Part shown: piece after piece, positions 45,550-57,829 of the stretch
Layout: every line of letters starts with the position of its first letter
Position numbering within the stretch: the first letter of the stretch is position 1
Assembly (NCBI GenBank): GCA_027625915.1
Contig: JANTQA010000023.1
Coordinates: 11,222,001 to 11,286,000 of the forward strand
Reading direction: 5' to 3'
DNA length: 64,000 bases
Source: Anaeramoeba flamelloides
Lineage: Eukaryota; Metamonada; Anaeramoebidae
Position numbers and translations under genes: made by a program
Notes under the pieces: generated by a model
Told to the model about the DNA's origin: nothing
The model's database searches: none
The model's input: the letters and a program-made list of their open reading frames with translations, nothing else

Positions 45550-48337
45550 CCAATTTGGTTATGTGTTGCACTAAGGTTTGATTCAAAAGCTAAGATTAAA
45601 AGAAAAGCTGAATTTCTGTTTTTGGTGTATGTCGAATTAAAGAAGCTTGTAAGGATGTACTTGTTTTATTTTTATAAAGCCCAAGAAAAGTGAAAAAATA
45701 AAAGTTGGAAAATGATATTTAAGGTTCAAGTCATGATAATTAATAATAATTTTCTAAAAGGAAATGAAAATGGTATGTAATTTTTATGAGTGCCTAATAC
45801 CAATAAAAAACTAAACAACATGTGAAATATGATCAGATCTAAAAATCAATAATCCAATAAGAGGACATTTTTAGAAAAAAGTACCAAATAGAGATCTCAT
45901 TTTCCAATTAGAATGTTTCCAATTTATCAGTTTGAATACAATTGTGTCAATTTAGAGATGTCGATCTTTATCCCTTTTTGAGATCTCAAAGATTTTTTTT
46001 TTCATTTTTAAATATTCTCAATTAAGTTATTATTTTCTCAAGAATGTGACAAAATCCTTACTTTGTCAAATATAGAGAGTTACAAAATAACCACAAATTA
46101 GATTAAATCAAATTAAATTGGTTATATACTTCAAGAAAACAATTTGTTTTAAATTGAAGAAATTTTACACAATTTGGAAAATTAATAAAGAAAAAAGTAT
46201 TTTTTGTTTCTAAAAAATTTGATTTTTTTATAATTGAAAATGCTTTTTCACTTTTTTTTTTTTGATTTAACTTATTGCCAATTGAAATCATTTTTCAACA
46301 TTTTTTTTGATTTGGATTTTTTGAAATTAAGATATCTTTTCAAATTTTTTTTTTGTTTTTTTGAATTTTGTCAAAGAGATCCTATGGAATTTTTTTTTTT
46401 GTTTTTTGAATTTTGTCAATCAAAAGAAGGGAAATTTCACAATACCCGTTTTAGTTTTCAAGTCCCCCCTTGAGTATTGGGGCAAATTCAAGGTAAATGA
46501 CTAATACCTTAATTACCAATACAAAAGAACAATAAAGGCATAATGTTTGAATCTACTTTTCAAAAAGAAACTAGAAACTTTTATTGTCGTTTGAATAATA
46601 AATGGGGATTAATTTTGGTTTTTTGTTGTTTTTTTTTTTTCCATAGATAGTTTTTTAGAAAATAGTTTGAAATTTATAATTTATTTTTACTTTATTTGGT
46701 TCTTTTTTTTATTAGTATACATTGAGTTGTTACAAGAAGTGTAAATTAAAGGAATGTTTCAAATTACTGTCAAGCCTAAAACCCATAAATTTCAAATAAA
46801 ATCAGAAATGTCGTTTTTACCAGCGTCTCAAAAAGGCAGGTCAAAAGTAAAGGGTCTAAATCCCTTTTTACAGATAAATATATAAATTAGAAAAATTCAT
46901 GATTACTCAATAATTTATGTGTGTGTATGTGTGTGTGTAAAACAGAAAGAATTTTTGACTTTTTAGGAATAGTTTTCAATTGATTAAAAAAAAATAGAAT
47001 TTCTGATTTTGACATTTATTGGTTGTGGGTTTGTCAGTTGCAAAAAAATAATTAAATAAATAAATAAATAAATAAACACTAATTGCATTCCAGTTAAATT
47101 TCAAATAACAGTATTTTTTTTTTTTTTCCATTTATAATTTAGTACTTATTTCCAAAATGATTCAAAGAAAATTGATAAAAAACAAAAAAAAAAAAGCAAA
47201 TAATCAACTCCAGGGGTATGAATTATCTTTTTTACTCGTACCATTTTTATACAATTTAGTTTAAGTTATAAGAATACTATTATATTTGTTTATATTTTGT
47301 TTCTTTGGATCGTGTAATTATAAGATTATTTTTGATAGCTTTTTTATTATATAGAATCACAATTTGAATAATTGCTAAAGGTTTGTATGGGTAAATTTTA
47401 AATTTAATCGATGAATTTATTTTGAAATTTTTAGTATTTTTCACAGTTTTGTTTATTTTTTCAGTTTTTTTTTTGATTAGATTATTTCGAAATTTCTTTC
47501 TAAATATTTTGTATTAAACTTTTTACTTTTGATTTTTAATTTTTAGAATTGTTTTATTAATTAACAGGTTTTAATAAACAAATACTATAGTTATTGTTTG
47601 TTTATTTTCATTTTCTTTAATATTTTACTGTATTTTCTTGAAAAAATAATTACAGCTTTTAAGGTATGCTACACAGTTTAGGAATTTCTATGGGTTCTTT
47701 TCCCAATTCAAATTTGTTCAAAAAAAAAAAAAAAAAAAAAACCGAACTGAAGAATAAAGTCGGTTCCCCTTAAAATCATTGGTTTATTTTCTTCTTGTTC
47801 AAATACAATAGAGAAATATTTCACAAAGAAAATTTAGTTAGAAAATACAATTATCAGGGGTTTGTCCTAATATAGTTAATTTCTGATTAGATCACCAATA
47901 AAAATTTTTTCTGAAGGAATTTAATAATTATTTATCAAAATATCTTTACCAACTCAAAAATTTAAGATATAATTTGATTCTATTGCAAAAAATCTAAATA
48001 ATAAAGAACCAATTACATTATTGTTACATTTTTCTGTATGTTTATTAACTTTCAAAGTCAAATTTTTTATGTATTAATTAATTCTCAAATTTTTCACTGG
48101 TTATACAACTTTGTTTTTGGTAATCTATAATTTGACCATTATTCTGTGTTTTTGAGTATCTTCAGAAATATTTCCGATTATTAACAAAAAAACATCTTAG
48201 ATAGATTCTACAATCTCAAGAAAAGATAGACTATTCTTGATTTTTTCTATTTTTCATGAGCATTCTAATATTGGCAATAATCCTAAGACCTTTCAAAGAA
48301 TTTATAATCGTAGATACAGTGGACCAAACTACCCATT
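45550..48337. other. Intergenic, no gene seen
   Basis: Contains a duplicated T-rich block around 46350-46425 (TTTTTTGAATTTTGTCAA twice), a TG microsatellite at about 46920-46938, an (AAAT)n run at about 47052-47078 and an A-run near 47720-47740. Nothing coding is supported. Confidence 0.4.
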
Positions 48338-48430
48338 TTCCAAGGATAAAGCCTGTGCTTTTTATTTTTTCTTGTCTGATGTAATGTAAACCCTCATTAA
48401 CTGTCCAATAGTGTATTTATTATAAAGTAA
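48338..48430 (+). repeat. R9 dispersed repeat, copy 2
   Basis: Matches 22482-22580 at GATAAAGCCTGT and ACTGTCCAATAG with similar spacing. Confidence 0.35.
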
Positions 48431-49510
48431 ATTTTGAATGTAAACCCTTTGATTTTGTTGTTATTTTAAAAATATTTCATGATTTTTCCAATTTTTAACA
48501 ATTTTTCCGATACTTTTTCAAAGATGTTGTTTTTTTTATGATCAAGTATTTCCAATCAAACTTGTTTTTGTATGAATATTTTCACATTAAATTCTAACAT
48601 TTTAGGAATTTCTTTTTAAAAAATAGAAAATCCAATAAAAGATTTACTTTTTTTTTGTTTTCTGTTTATTTGATTTTCTAATTTGTAGGTCTACTTTTTT
48701 AAAAAAGAAACATCTTTTATATTGACCTCTGAGACTAACAAGTATTTGGGTGGTTATTTTAATTATAGGAGTTTTTATTCAATGCAAAAAAAAAATGCAA
48801 AAAAAAAAATGCTAAATAAAAAACTTGAATAATGTGTACTTAGTAATAGCTACATTACTTTCAGGAAATTATTCGTAAAACACAAAGAAAAAGGAACAGA
48901 ATAAACACGTCTAAGTTTGTCTTCTTTAGTTATAGGATTTGGAATAAAAATTTGATTTTGTTTGCTCAACAAAAGGTCTTCAAATTTTTTAGTTTAGGAA
49001 GACCTTTTTTTGTTTTTTTATAAGGAAAAACTAACATCTCAGTAAGAGTTTAAAGGAAAAATATAACTAAAAGTAAATCTTTAAATTTTTTTTTCTAAAG
49101 ATAAAGTTAATTTATGAATCATACAGTATTTTTATTTCTTACTTTTGTTAACAATTCACAGTTATTAAAAAAATCTTCAAGAATCCCAAAAAGATTAGGA
49201 AATCAAAATTTCACATCTCAACGATTTTAAAATAACACTAAATTACTTTATTTCCAATTTTTACTCGTTTCTAGAAAAAGTATGTTATCCCAGGTTTACT
49301 AATTACAGATTAAAAGTTGTTCTTAAAAGATCTCTAAAGTTTTATTAGTATTTTAAATTTGGTTTTTACCACTCAAAAAAATTTCAATTCAAATAACATT
49401 TCAGTCAAAGAAAAAGATCAACCAACTTTCTTACTCAAAAGAAGTCTAAAAAATCTTTTGCTGAAAAAACGAAAAAAAAATGTTTCATTTTTTATCTTTC
49501 TTGTTTTCGA
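48431..49510. other. Region upstream of the phosphatidylserine synthase gene
   Basis: A/T-rich with no gene seen. The frame at 49359-49559 overlaps the next gene in another phase and has no domain. Confidence 0.4.
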
Positions 49511-52500
49511 ATGGATAAAATGGATAAAACAAATAAAACCGAAAATAACGTCGGTATGAAAAGATCTCAATCATTTTTTGAGTCTCTTCGGACGCCAGGT
49601 GGAGGTGATGCCTTTTCAGATCCAAAGAAATACTCAAACTTTTTTCATCAGCCACATACCGTGCTTGTGCTTCTCGTTTTAGGGATTTGTGGTGCATATT
49701 TTGCAGTTTTCAAGCAATCTGAAACCTTTGCATTAAACATCCGCGACGGCGTTTTTGCAGGCGTTGTTGTCTTTTTAGTTTTCTCTATGCTTCACTTGCC
49801 CGATCATAAGTTTTTGCGAAGACCACATCCACTTTTCTGGCGTTTAGTTCGTGGGATCGAAGTATTGTACTTGATGTGGAATATCTTCATTTTGTTTTTG
49901 TCCTTGGACAACGCACGAATGATCTATCAATGGATCGATCCATCCTTGGGCAAGCCAATACCAAACGAAAGAGATTATGCTTCTGACTGCAGGCTTTATA
50001 CACCTGAAAACCCAGATTCCAAATTTGCAAACTTCAAAAGCACAATTGACATTTTTGTTATTTCTCACTCTCTTGGGTAAGTTTATTGGACAAGATCCTT
50101 TTTGAAATCAAAAACAAACAAATTCTTTTTTTCCTTTTTTTTTTTTTTTTTTTTTTATAATCCTTGTTTTTTGTTTGTCTGAAAATTTCTGAATTTAAAT
50201 GGAAAATGACTTTTAGTGAATTTCACAAGGCCAAAAATCTTGTGTTCTTTTGTTTGTAATGTTTACCATTAATTTGATACGTACAAATTTCTTTTTAGTT
50301 ACTTCTTTTGCAATTTGCTTCCAAAAAACAATTTCCTTTGAGACAATTCTCTTTGGTTTGTTTGGATCAGACTAAATTAAATTCGTTTTGTTTTGCCCAC
50401 TTCCTTTTCATTATGATTTTTCCTTTCATCAAACAAAAAAAATATCTTTACTTGTATTTATTTTCAAATTAAATTGGACATAAAAATTCACTTTTTCATT
50501 TTAATTTAATTACTTTCTTTATTCTACGTATTTAATTTAACATTAATGAACCCATTTTAATTTCCAGAAATCATTATGAATGTTAAGATAGATTCATTCT
50601 CTTTATTTATAGAGAGATAATTATCATTGTACAACACATAACATAATCAAAAAAAGAAAATGATACGAAAATGTTTTCACATTTAAAATTCAAATAAATA
50701 CAAAGACAGTAATTTTTAAAACATTTCGGATTAAAAGTTTTCAAAAAAAGTGTTTTTCAAATTTTTCAACTCATTCTTTTTAGCGATTTGGGTACTACTT
50801 TTTTAAACTTTTGATACTCACTTTTTTAAAACATCCTCAAAAAAAAAAAAAATTTGGAAAGTAATTGAAAAATGATATTCATTTTTTTTTTTAACATGGT
50901 TTTCTTTTCAATTAGTTCAGTTCCTCAATTTTTAACCTTATTTCTTTAAAGTCCTAAATAACATATAAAAACAAAATTTTTGTTTTTTTTATGTTATTTA
51001 ATAAAATAAAATAACTATTTTTTTTTTATTTTTTATTATTTAAGAAGCATATACTACACTCTAAATGTAAACTAAAATTCAAAAATTTCCTCACAGTTAA
51101 AATAGGTCTAAACAATCACAATAATACAATTTCATTTCAAATCGGAAATAATTTTGATTTTTAGAAAATATGAAAATCATTTTTTCATCTTTTTTTAGTT
51201 TTTGTTTTCATTTTCATTTTTGAATTGTGTAACTTGTTTCAGTAGATCAAAATTTTTTTCAAACAATTGATATTATGTTAAAGTTTGGGTTGTTCAAAAT
51301 AGAAGAACTCAAATAAAATAAGTTGATAGTATCTTACTCATTTGATCGATCAAATATTCCTAATAGTATTTAAACAAATTTACTCAATGCATTTTTTTGT
51401 TATACCCATCTCCAAAATTTTTAACACACTTTAATTTATAGATATTGATAATTATTTATTTATTTTTTGTATTGTGAGTATTGTAATTTATAAACGAATG
51501 TTAACATTTCAATTAGTGAATGGTTCTAATTTGGTATTTCTACTAGAATTGATAAAATAAGATTTTTTTTTTCAAAAATTTGAATTTTGGTGTGTTTAAA
51601 AAATTTTGAATTGAAGTTTATATAAATATATTTAAAGCTTTTGCTATTTGTGAAAAATAAATTATATTTCAAAAATTGTATCTCACCTAAAACAATAAAT
51701 TGAAAAAAAAATATTTATTCTTTAGTATTTAAAAACAACTAATTATTAAATCTTATTAATAATCCACTTTTAATTATTATGAACATATATAACTCTCATA
51801 TTGTAAAAAAAATAAAAAAATCAAAACCTAAAAAAAAAGTGAATCACAATTTGTGAAATGATAATTCTTAATTTTATATTACTGAACTTTCAATAAAAAA
51901 AAGTTTAACAAGAAGATTTTTTACTAATAATTATCTGTAATTTAAAAGAAATTCCATAGTTTCAATTTTTTTAAGGTTATTTGTCTTTTAGAAGATCATT
52001 TTTTTTTTTTTAGGATCTTTTGGCAAAAAAAAAAGTATCAAAAAAAAAAAAGGAAAACAAAGGATCAAAAAAAAGAACAAGAAAAAGTATTAAAAAAAAA
52101 AAAAGAAAATAATAATTAAAAACAAAAAAAGACAAAGAAAAAGCAAAAAAAAAATAAATAAAAATTAGAAAAAATGATTCTGATCCAAAAAATTGAAAAT
52201 ATTTTTTTGAGAAGACTATGTGGTTGAAACCCTCAAAACAACTTTGATTAAAATTCTAAAGTGAGTAAAATTTTTTGAAAAATCTTTTCGTTTAACCTTG
52301 ATAGAATTCTTAAAAATATTTACTTTTTTTTTTCTTCTTCGGTAACGTTATACGCAAGTGTAAAAATGTTGCCTCCATTTTTAGAATTTTTTTTGATAAC
52401 AATCGATTTTCAAGAAGAAACTACTAATGTCATCTGAGGAGCGAAGCACAATATAAAACTCCAATTAAGAGCTGGATATAACATACGTAATTTCTTCTTA

Positions 52501-54016
52501 AAAATCAATTTTTCGCAAAAAAACTCGAAAACTAGTGGAATAATGTTAATATGTGTGTATTATTAAATCTTTTAAGAAAAAACAATTTTATCTTTCATTT
52601 ATTGTATATTATTTTGAAAAATCTAAAAATTTAATAGTCCATTATTTAAAATTAATATTTTACTTTTCCTTTTCCTTTTTCTTTTTCATTATTATTAATA
52701 ATTTTACATTTCTTAAATGATTTATTATTGATAATCCATTTCTATTCTATTCGAATTATTACAAATACTTTTTTAGTTTTTTTGGAAAAGTGCTTCTTTT
52801 GAGAGATCAATTAATGGTTTGGATTATATCTTTTGGATTTGAAATGTTAGAATATACATTTCAACATAATTATGATAATTTTAGGGTAATTATTCAAATT
52901 TTAGGGTTATCATTGACATATTTTTTATTTTTATTTTTATTTTTATTTTTATTGTAATTGTATAAATCTTATATATCTATCAATATCCATACACACATAT
53001 GTACATTTCTTTTTTCATACAAACAAAATAAATCTTTATTTTATAGGAATGTTGGTGGGATCATTGGTTACTAGATTTTCTAGGATGCAACCTTTTAGGA
53101 ATATTACTTGGCTTTGGCTTTGTTAGATTCTTTAAATTAAAATTTTTTTCATGGTCTACACCTAGCCCTACAAAAAATGAAATCGGGGAAGATTTAAATG
53201 AAATGGAAAAGGAAAGCGAAAAGGAAGATGCAAAGCCCAAAGGAAAAGGAAAAGGAAAAGGAAAGGGAAAGGGAAAAGGAAAAGGAAAAGGAAAGCAAAA
53301 CCAAAAGGGAAAACAGAATAATAATAAACCCAACATGAGGACAAGAACATTAAATTTAAAAAAAAAAATAAATTCAGCACAAGTTGGTCATATTGTCACA
53401 GGCGATAGAACACGTTATAGATGGGATATTTTACATTCACCTCGCCAATTCATTGCATATACAATCCTAACTCTAATAATCCTATTAGTTGAGCTTGAAT
53501 CTTTTTTCCTTAAAAGAGTTTTATGGATTCCAGTAAGAATTTATTACCCATTATTAATAAATGGGAAATTTTTTATTTTTAATATTTTTCTATATTTAAT
53601 ACAATTCCAAAATTTGTAATAATATTCACGATATATTAATGCAAAATTTCTAATATCTTTTAAATTCATTCCTATATTATTATATATCTATAAATTAAAA
53701 GTCAAACAATTATTTGAATGTTGTTAGATTATTGTTGTGGGGATTTGGAGGAATTCCTGGATGTAGAGATTATTACGAATATTTTACCAACAAAGATTGT
53801 AAAAGATTGGGTCCAGATGCTTGGATTGGTTTAGCAAATATTATTGCAGAATCTTTGATTTGTTGGAAATTTGGAAAGGGAACAATGCCAAATCCTTTCC
53901 CCCCTATTGTAAAATGGTCGTGGATTTCTGCCTTTACATTATATTGGGTTGGATTTTTTTATTGGTTTTATATTCGAACTTTTCTCAAGAAAAAAAACAA
54001 AAAAAAAAAGAATTGA
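49511..54016 (+). CDS. Phosphatidylserine synthase, base-exchange type (491 aa, four exons)
   Basis: This ER membrane enzyme swaps the head group of phosphatidylcholine or phosphatidylethanolamine for serine (PSS1/PSS2 family). Exons: 49511-50076, 52777-52885, 53047-53532, 53702-54016; introns of 2700, 161 and 169 bp, all GT-AG. The joins rebuild ISHSLGFFGKVLLLRD, then FGFEMLEYTFQHNYDNFREC, then WWDHWLLDFLGCNLLG, and at the last join RVLWIPSNNYLNVVRLLLWG. All eight residues reported as essential in hamster PSS1 (H172, E197, E200, N209, E212, D216, D221, N226) are present at a constant offset of +14 (H186, E211, E214, N223, E226, D230, D235, N240). Several hydrophobic segments fit the family's multi-pass topology. 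A Gly-Lys run (about 53240-53295), made by an AAAAGG hexamer repeat, is inserted in a loop. Intron 1 holds three repeat elements. PSS1 versus PSS2 cannot be decided from sequence alone. Confidence 0.95.
50448..50707. mobile_element. M5 short inverted-repeat element, copy 4 (in PSS intron 1)
   Basis: Left TTTACTTGTATTTATTTTCA and right ACATTTAAAATTCAAATAAA resemble the family's inverted ends. The interior has diverged. Confidence 0.4.
51068..51620 (+). mobile_element. M1 inverted-repeat element, copy 5 (in PSS intron 1)
   Basis: Left TAAACTAAAATTCAAAAATT and right AAATTTTGAATTGAAGTTTA form the terminal inverted repeat. The central ATTTGATCGATCAAAT palindrome is intact. Long stretches are nearly identical to copy 2 at 30641, suggesting these two are among the youngest copies. 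Confidence 0.8.
51668..52280 (+). mobile_element. R4 repeat, copy 2 (in PSS intron 1)
   Basis: A diverged partner of 24671-25230: ATTTCAAAAATTGTATCTCA on the left, GTGAATCACAATTTGTGAAA about 190 bp on, then the shared AAAAGAAATTCCATAG and GAAAAAATGATTCTGATC blocks. It begins about 48 bp after the M1 copy. Confidence 0.55.
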
Positions 54017-55623
54017 TGATTTGAATTAATAAAATTATTAATCTCGAAATTTATAGTTATTTAGATCTGTTCAATTGAAAAAAAAAATTTTTTTAAAAAT
54101 TAATTTCGAGATTAATTCTCTAAGGATACTCTATAAAATTTACTTATTTTTACTTTTTATTTTTTTTTTTTTTTTTTGATTAATTTTTTTTGAATTACAT
54201 ACGATTGATATACATTTACTTTCTCTAGGTTTTTTTCCTCTTTTTTCAAAAGTTTTGTTTAGTTTATTAATAAAATTATAATTCATATCATTAAGACTCT
54301 AGTCGCTACTGTTCAAATTTTCTTCATACCCAAGCAGAAGCTTACTCTTTAAAAAGAATCATCTGAAAATAGACTTGTTTTTATTGAAAAAACAAAAATA
54401 CATCTAATAAAGGTGGTAATAGTTTTTAATATTGAAAATTCAAAATTGGAAAAAGAAATAAAAAAATCAATCTTAATCTTGTTTTTACCTTTAACAAATG
54501 CTTTTTTTTTCTTCTATTAGGAAAGTGAATTATTTTTTTTTTATTAAGAAATAGAGTCACTTCAATTTATGGAAGTAGGTATATTTGAGCATTTTTGAAA
54601 ATTTTTTAATTGTATGAACATTACTGAACAAAAATTTTTTTTTGAGTGTAACAAGAAATTGAAACTTAGAAATCAAAATATCATTCGCTGATCTATTTGT
54701 GAATGAAACCAAAGTTAATCGTATTAAAATGTTCAAAAAATTGAACATTTTTTTTGATTAAATTTTATAGTTTTATTAATTTTATGTTTTAAATCTAAAA
54801 ATGTGTATAAAGTGAATTCTTGAAATTAACTGAACTGTTAACCAAAAAAATAAACAAAGGAAAGTGTTATTTTTGAAAAAAGTTTTTCTTTTTGAATGGA
54901 TCCTTTCAATCACAATTCAAAATATAATAAGGTAAAAAGAATAACTTATATATAATTAGATTAGTTTTGGAACTGCCTTTATGTTTATCTCACTTTACTT
55001 TTGTGAAAATGATCCTGGTTTTACGTAGAAAAGAAAAAAAAGGGATAAGACGAAATGCAAGATCAATAACATTATGATCGAATCTTCTCTTCTTGAATGA
55101 TGATTATTATGTATAACCGAACTCATTCTATTTAATATAACTTTTAAAGTTGAAACTTTTGGAATTTACGAAAGAACAAAACCTAAAAAGTGTGAAAATA
55201 CTTTAGGTTTTTAGTTTTGTTGGTAAATTCGTTCCAATTTTCATTTTGAATTTTTTTCTCAAGATTTTTTTCAAATAAACTCATAATTATTGTTCAATTC
55301 CGAGTTTAGTGATACGTTTCTGGTGTGATGTGAAGTGTTTTCACTTACCCACCATTATCTTGTTCAAAAGGTCATTCAACAAATGAAATTATTTTTCAAT
55401 CGGGATCTTTTTTTTGAAAAAAAGCAAAAAAAAGAAAACAAAAAAGTAAAAAAAGGTATTTGTTTAAAAAGTTTATGTTTATTCATTTAATGAATGTTCC
55501 ATATCTAAAAGAAAAATTCAAAAGTGTCTTTATGTAAAAAAAATAAAGAAAGAAAGAAAGAAAGAAAGAAAAGATAATAATTCAAAACGGTTTTTGTTGT
55601 GCAAAGAAAGATCATCAGTGAAA
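54017..55623. other. Intergenic between PSS and RPS15 (convergent ends)
   Basis: Holds the R10 copy at 54297-54400 and an (AAAG)n microsatellite at about 55545-55572. No gene is supported; the minus-strand frame at 54557-54748 has no domain. Confidence 0.4.
54297..54400 (+). repeat. R10 dispersed repeat, copy 2
   Basis: CTCTAGTCGCT, AATTTTCTTCATACCCAAG and GCTTACTCT occur in the same order as at 22162-22260. Confidence 0.4.
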
Positions 55624-56235
55624 TTATTTAAGTGGTACAAATTTGGAAGAGTGAGTAGCACCAACACCTGGTCTACCATGGGTTGTTTTTTTGTAAGTTA
55701 GGGAAAATTCACCAAGATAGCATCCGATCATTCTTGCATTAATTTCAATTGGGATGAAATTCTTTCCATTATGGACAGCAATAGTTGAGCCAACCATTTC
55801 GGGGAGAATAATCATATCTCGAAGATGGGTTCTGATCACTGGTGCGTTGTCACCGGGTTTTACTCCTTTTTTCTGTTTTTGATTTTTGTGATATTTTTTG
55901 AATTGGCGAATCAAAAAAGTAAAAAAAAAAAAGAAAAAAGATTGAAAAAGAAAGATGTTTTTTTTTTTGAGCAAGTTGTTCTTTTGGCTTTTTTTTTTAA
56001 AAAAAAAGAAGTAACAAAGTTAAGAAAGAATTTAGAGGAGAAAAGACCATACTGCTTTTCGAAGTCTTTTGATGAGAGAAGTGTGCCTTCTTGAAAGTCC
56101 TCGGTTAAGTTTTCTTCTACCTCGAGAATCTAAAAGTTCTGCAAATTTATCCATTTTCATATTGACGAGGTTATCAAGTTCAACACCTCTGTATGTGTAA
56201 ACACGGAAACTTCTTTTCTTTTTTGTTTGGGACAT
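55624..56235 (-). CDS. RPS15: 40S ribosomal protein S15 / uS19 (143 aa, two exons)
   Basis: A component of the small-subunit head. Exon 1 is 56235-56053 (61 codons) and exon 2 is 55872-55624, separated by a 180-bp intron with a GTATGG donor and a CAG acceptor. The join reads KRLRKA then [20 protein letters not shown], the same spacing as human RPS15 (RLRKAKKEAPP...VVKTHLRDM). Conserved blocks are [63 protein letters not shown], and [18 protein letters not shown] at the C-terminus. Length is 143 against 145 in human. The frame continuing upstream of exon 2 (Phe-rich) and the frame beyond exon 1 are intronic. This is the most conserved gene in the window and a good anchor for phylogeny. Confidence 0.97.
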
Positions 56236-56493
56236 ATTAATTAATAAAACGAAAATAAAATTTTCAAAATAAAGATAAAAAATGAATCTAAAATTTTAAG
56301 GTGTAAATTGCAATAATTTATTGTTTTTTTTACAAAGGTACGAGAGCACTTCTTTTCAAATTTTACAATTAAATTTGATAAACCTTTTTCTTTCAAAACT
56401 TTAGAGAAATGAGTTCATCTTGTTCAAAGAATTCTTTTTTCAAAATTAAATTTCAAATAAAAAGTGCTGATCATTTTACCTTATTGTACTGTC
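56236..56493. other. Upstream region of RPS15
   Basis: Promoter-side A/T-rich DNA; no specific element recognised. Confidence 0.4.
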
Positions 56494-56702
56494 AATTACA
56501 AAATAAGTCAAACAAAATTTTCATTTGACTTTCCCAAAAACAAACCTCTTTAGAAATTAAAATAAGGTTTAAAAATTTCTAAATAAAAGGGAAATTAAGA
56601 ATTACAGCTCATTTCAAGAATTAAAAATTTGAAATTTTATATGATTTAAAATCTTCTTTTGGAAAAGTTGAATGAAAATTTTATTTCATTGATTATGTAA
56701 CA
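56494..56702. mobile_element. M3 short inverted-repeat element, copy 3
   Basis: Left AAATTTTCATTTGACTTTCC and right GGAAAAGTTGAATGAAAATT are inverted. About 209 bp. Confidence 0.6.
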
Positions 56703-57796
56703 AATAGTAAGGATAAAAAACTCTAAATATAATTTTAGAGTTTCTGATAGTGCCTAGGATTTTTTTGTTGAATCGACCCTCTTCAATAATAAAAAAAAAG
56801 ATCTCATCTTTTTATTGGATTTTTTGAATTTGGAAAACAAACCGAACAATTTTTATTTTTAAAAAATCCCAATATTAGTAATTTTTGATCGTTTGTATGA
56901 ACAAATCACTTTTAAAATTTATCATTTTTTAAAAATAGAAGAAAAATCAATTAAAAATTGAGCCCGTGAAGATTTAAAAAAATTGATCATTAATTTTATT
57001 GAAAAATAATTGATTAAATTTTTTGAAGTTAAAAAGTTGTTGATTATTTTTTTTTCAAATATTAAGATTATATACAATAAAATTCTATTATTTGAAAATG
57101 TTTTTTTGATACTATTTATCCCCCCCCCCCCTTTTTTTTTTTTATTAATTATAAGAATAAATTGAAATTAATTAATATTTGTTTGAAACTATTCAACAAC
57201 TGAGATATAAAAGTAAATTATTTATTATTTTTAATCCTTGAGTTATTAACAACTCACGAATATAATTGAGATTGGGTTTATTGATTATTGATGAAAAAAT
57301 TAAATTTTTTTGCTTTTAGCTTAAAATTCAATTTTTACAGGTTTTAAAAAATATTTTGTGAGTGATTTTTAATTTGAATATTTGGTTCCCGTTCTCATAA
57401 TTTTTTATTAATTGAAACGAAAAAATTGATTTGGACTATTTTTTGAATATCCAAATTATATTTTTTTCGAGTTTAAAATATTTTTTTCGAGTTTAAAATA
57501 TTTTTTTTTTATTTCGATATTAATTATAGTTTTTAAAATTCATTTTTAAATTTGTGGATTTATTTTTAAAGTATATTTTGGTACAATTGATGTAGAGGTA
57601 ATAAGATTTGTTTATTTGAAATATGTATATTTTTTGTTTGAATAATAGGAATATTTGTTGAATTTTGAACTTTTCAAAAAATTAGAAAAATCGATAAAAC
57701 TTCTCAAAACAAGAATTTATTTCTGAAAATAGTTTGAATGGTGATTCTGATCTAATTCAAATCATTTTTTAATTGTTTTTAAAAACTTGAGAGATG

Positions 57797-57829
<33 letters not shown>

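Noticed and set aside
53203-53619. A separate small Gly-Lys-rich gene
   Set aside because: It is exon 3 of phosphatidylserine synthase plus the following intron.
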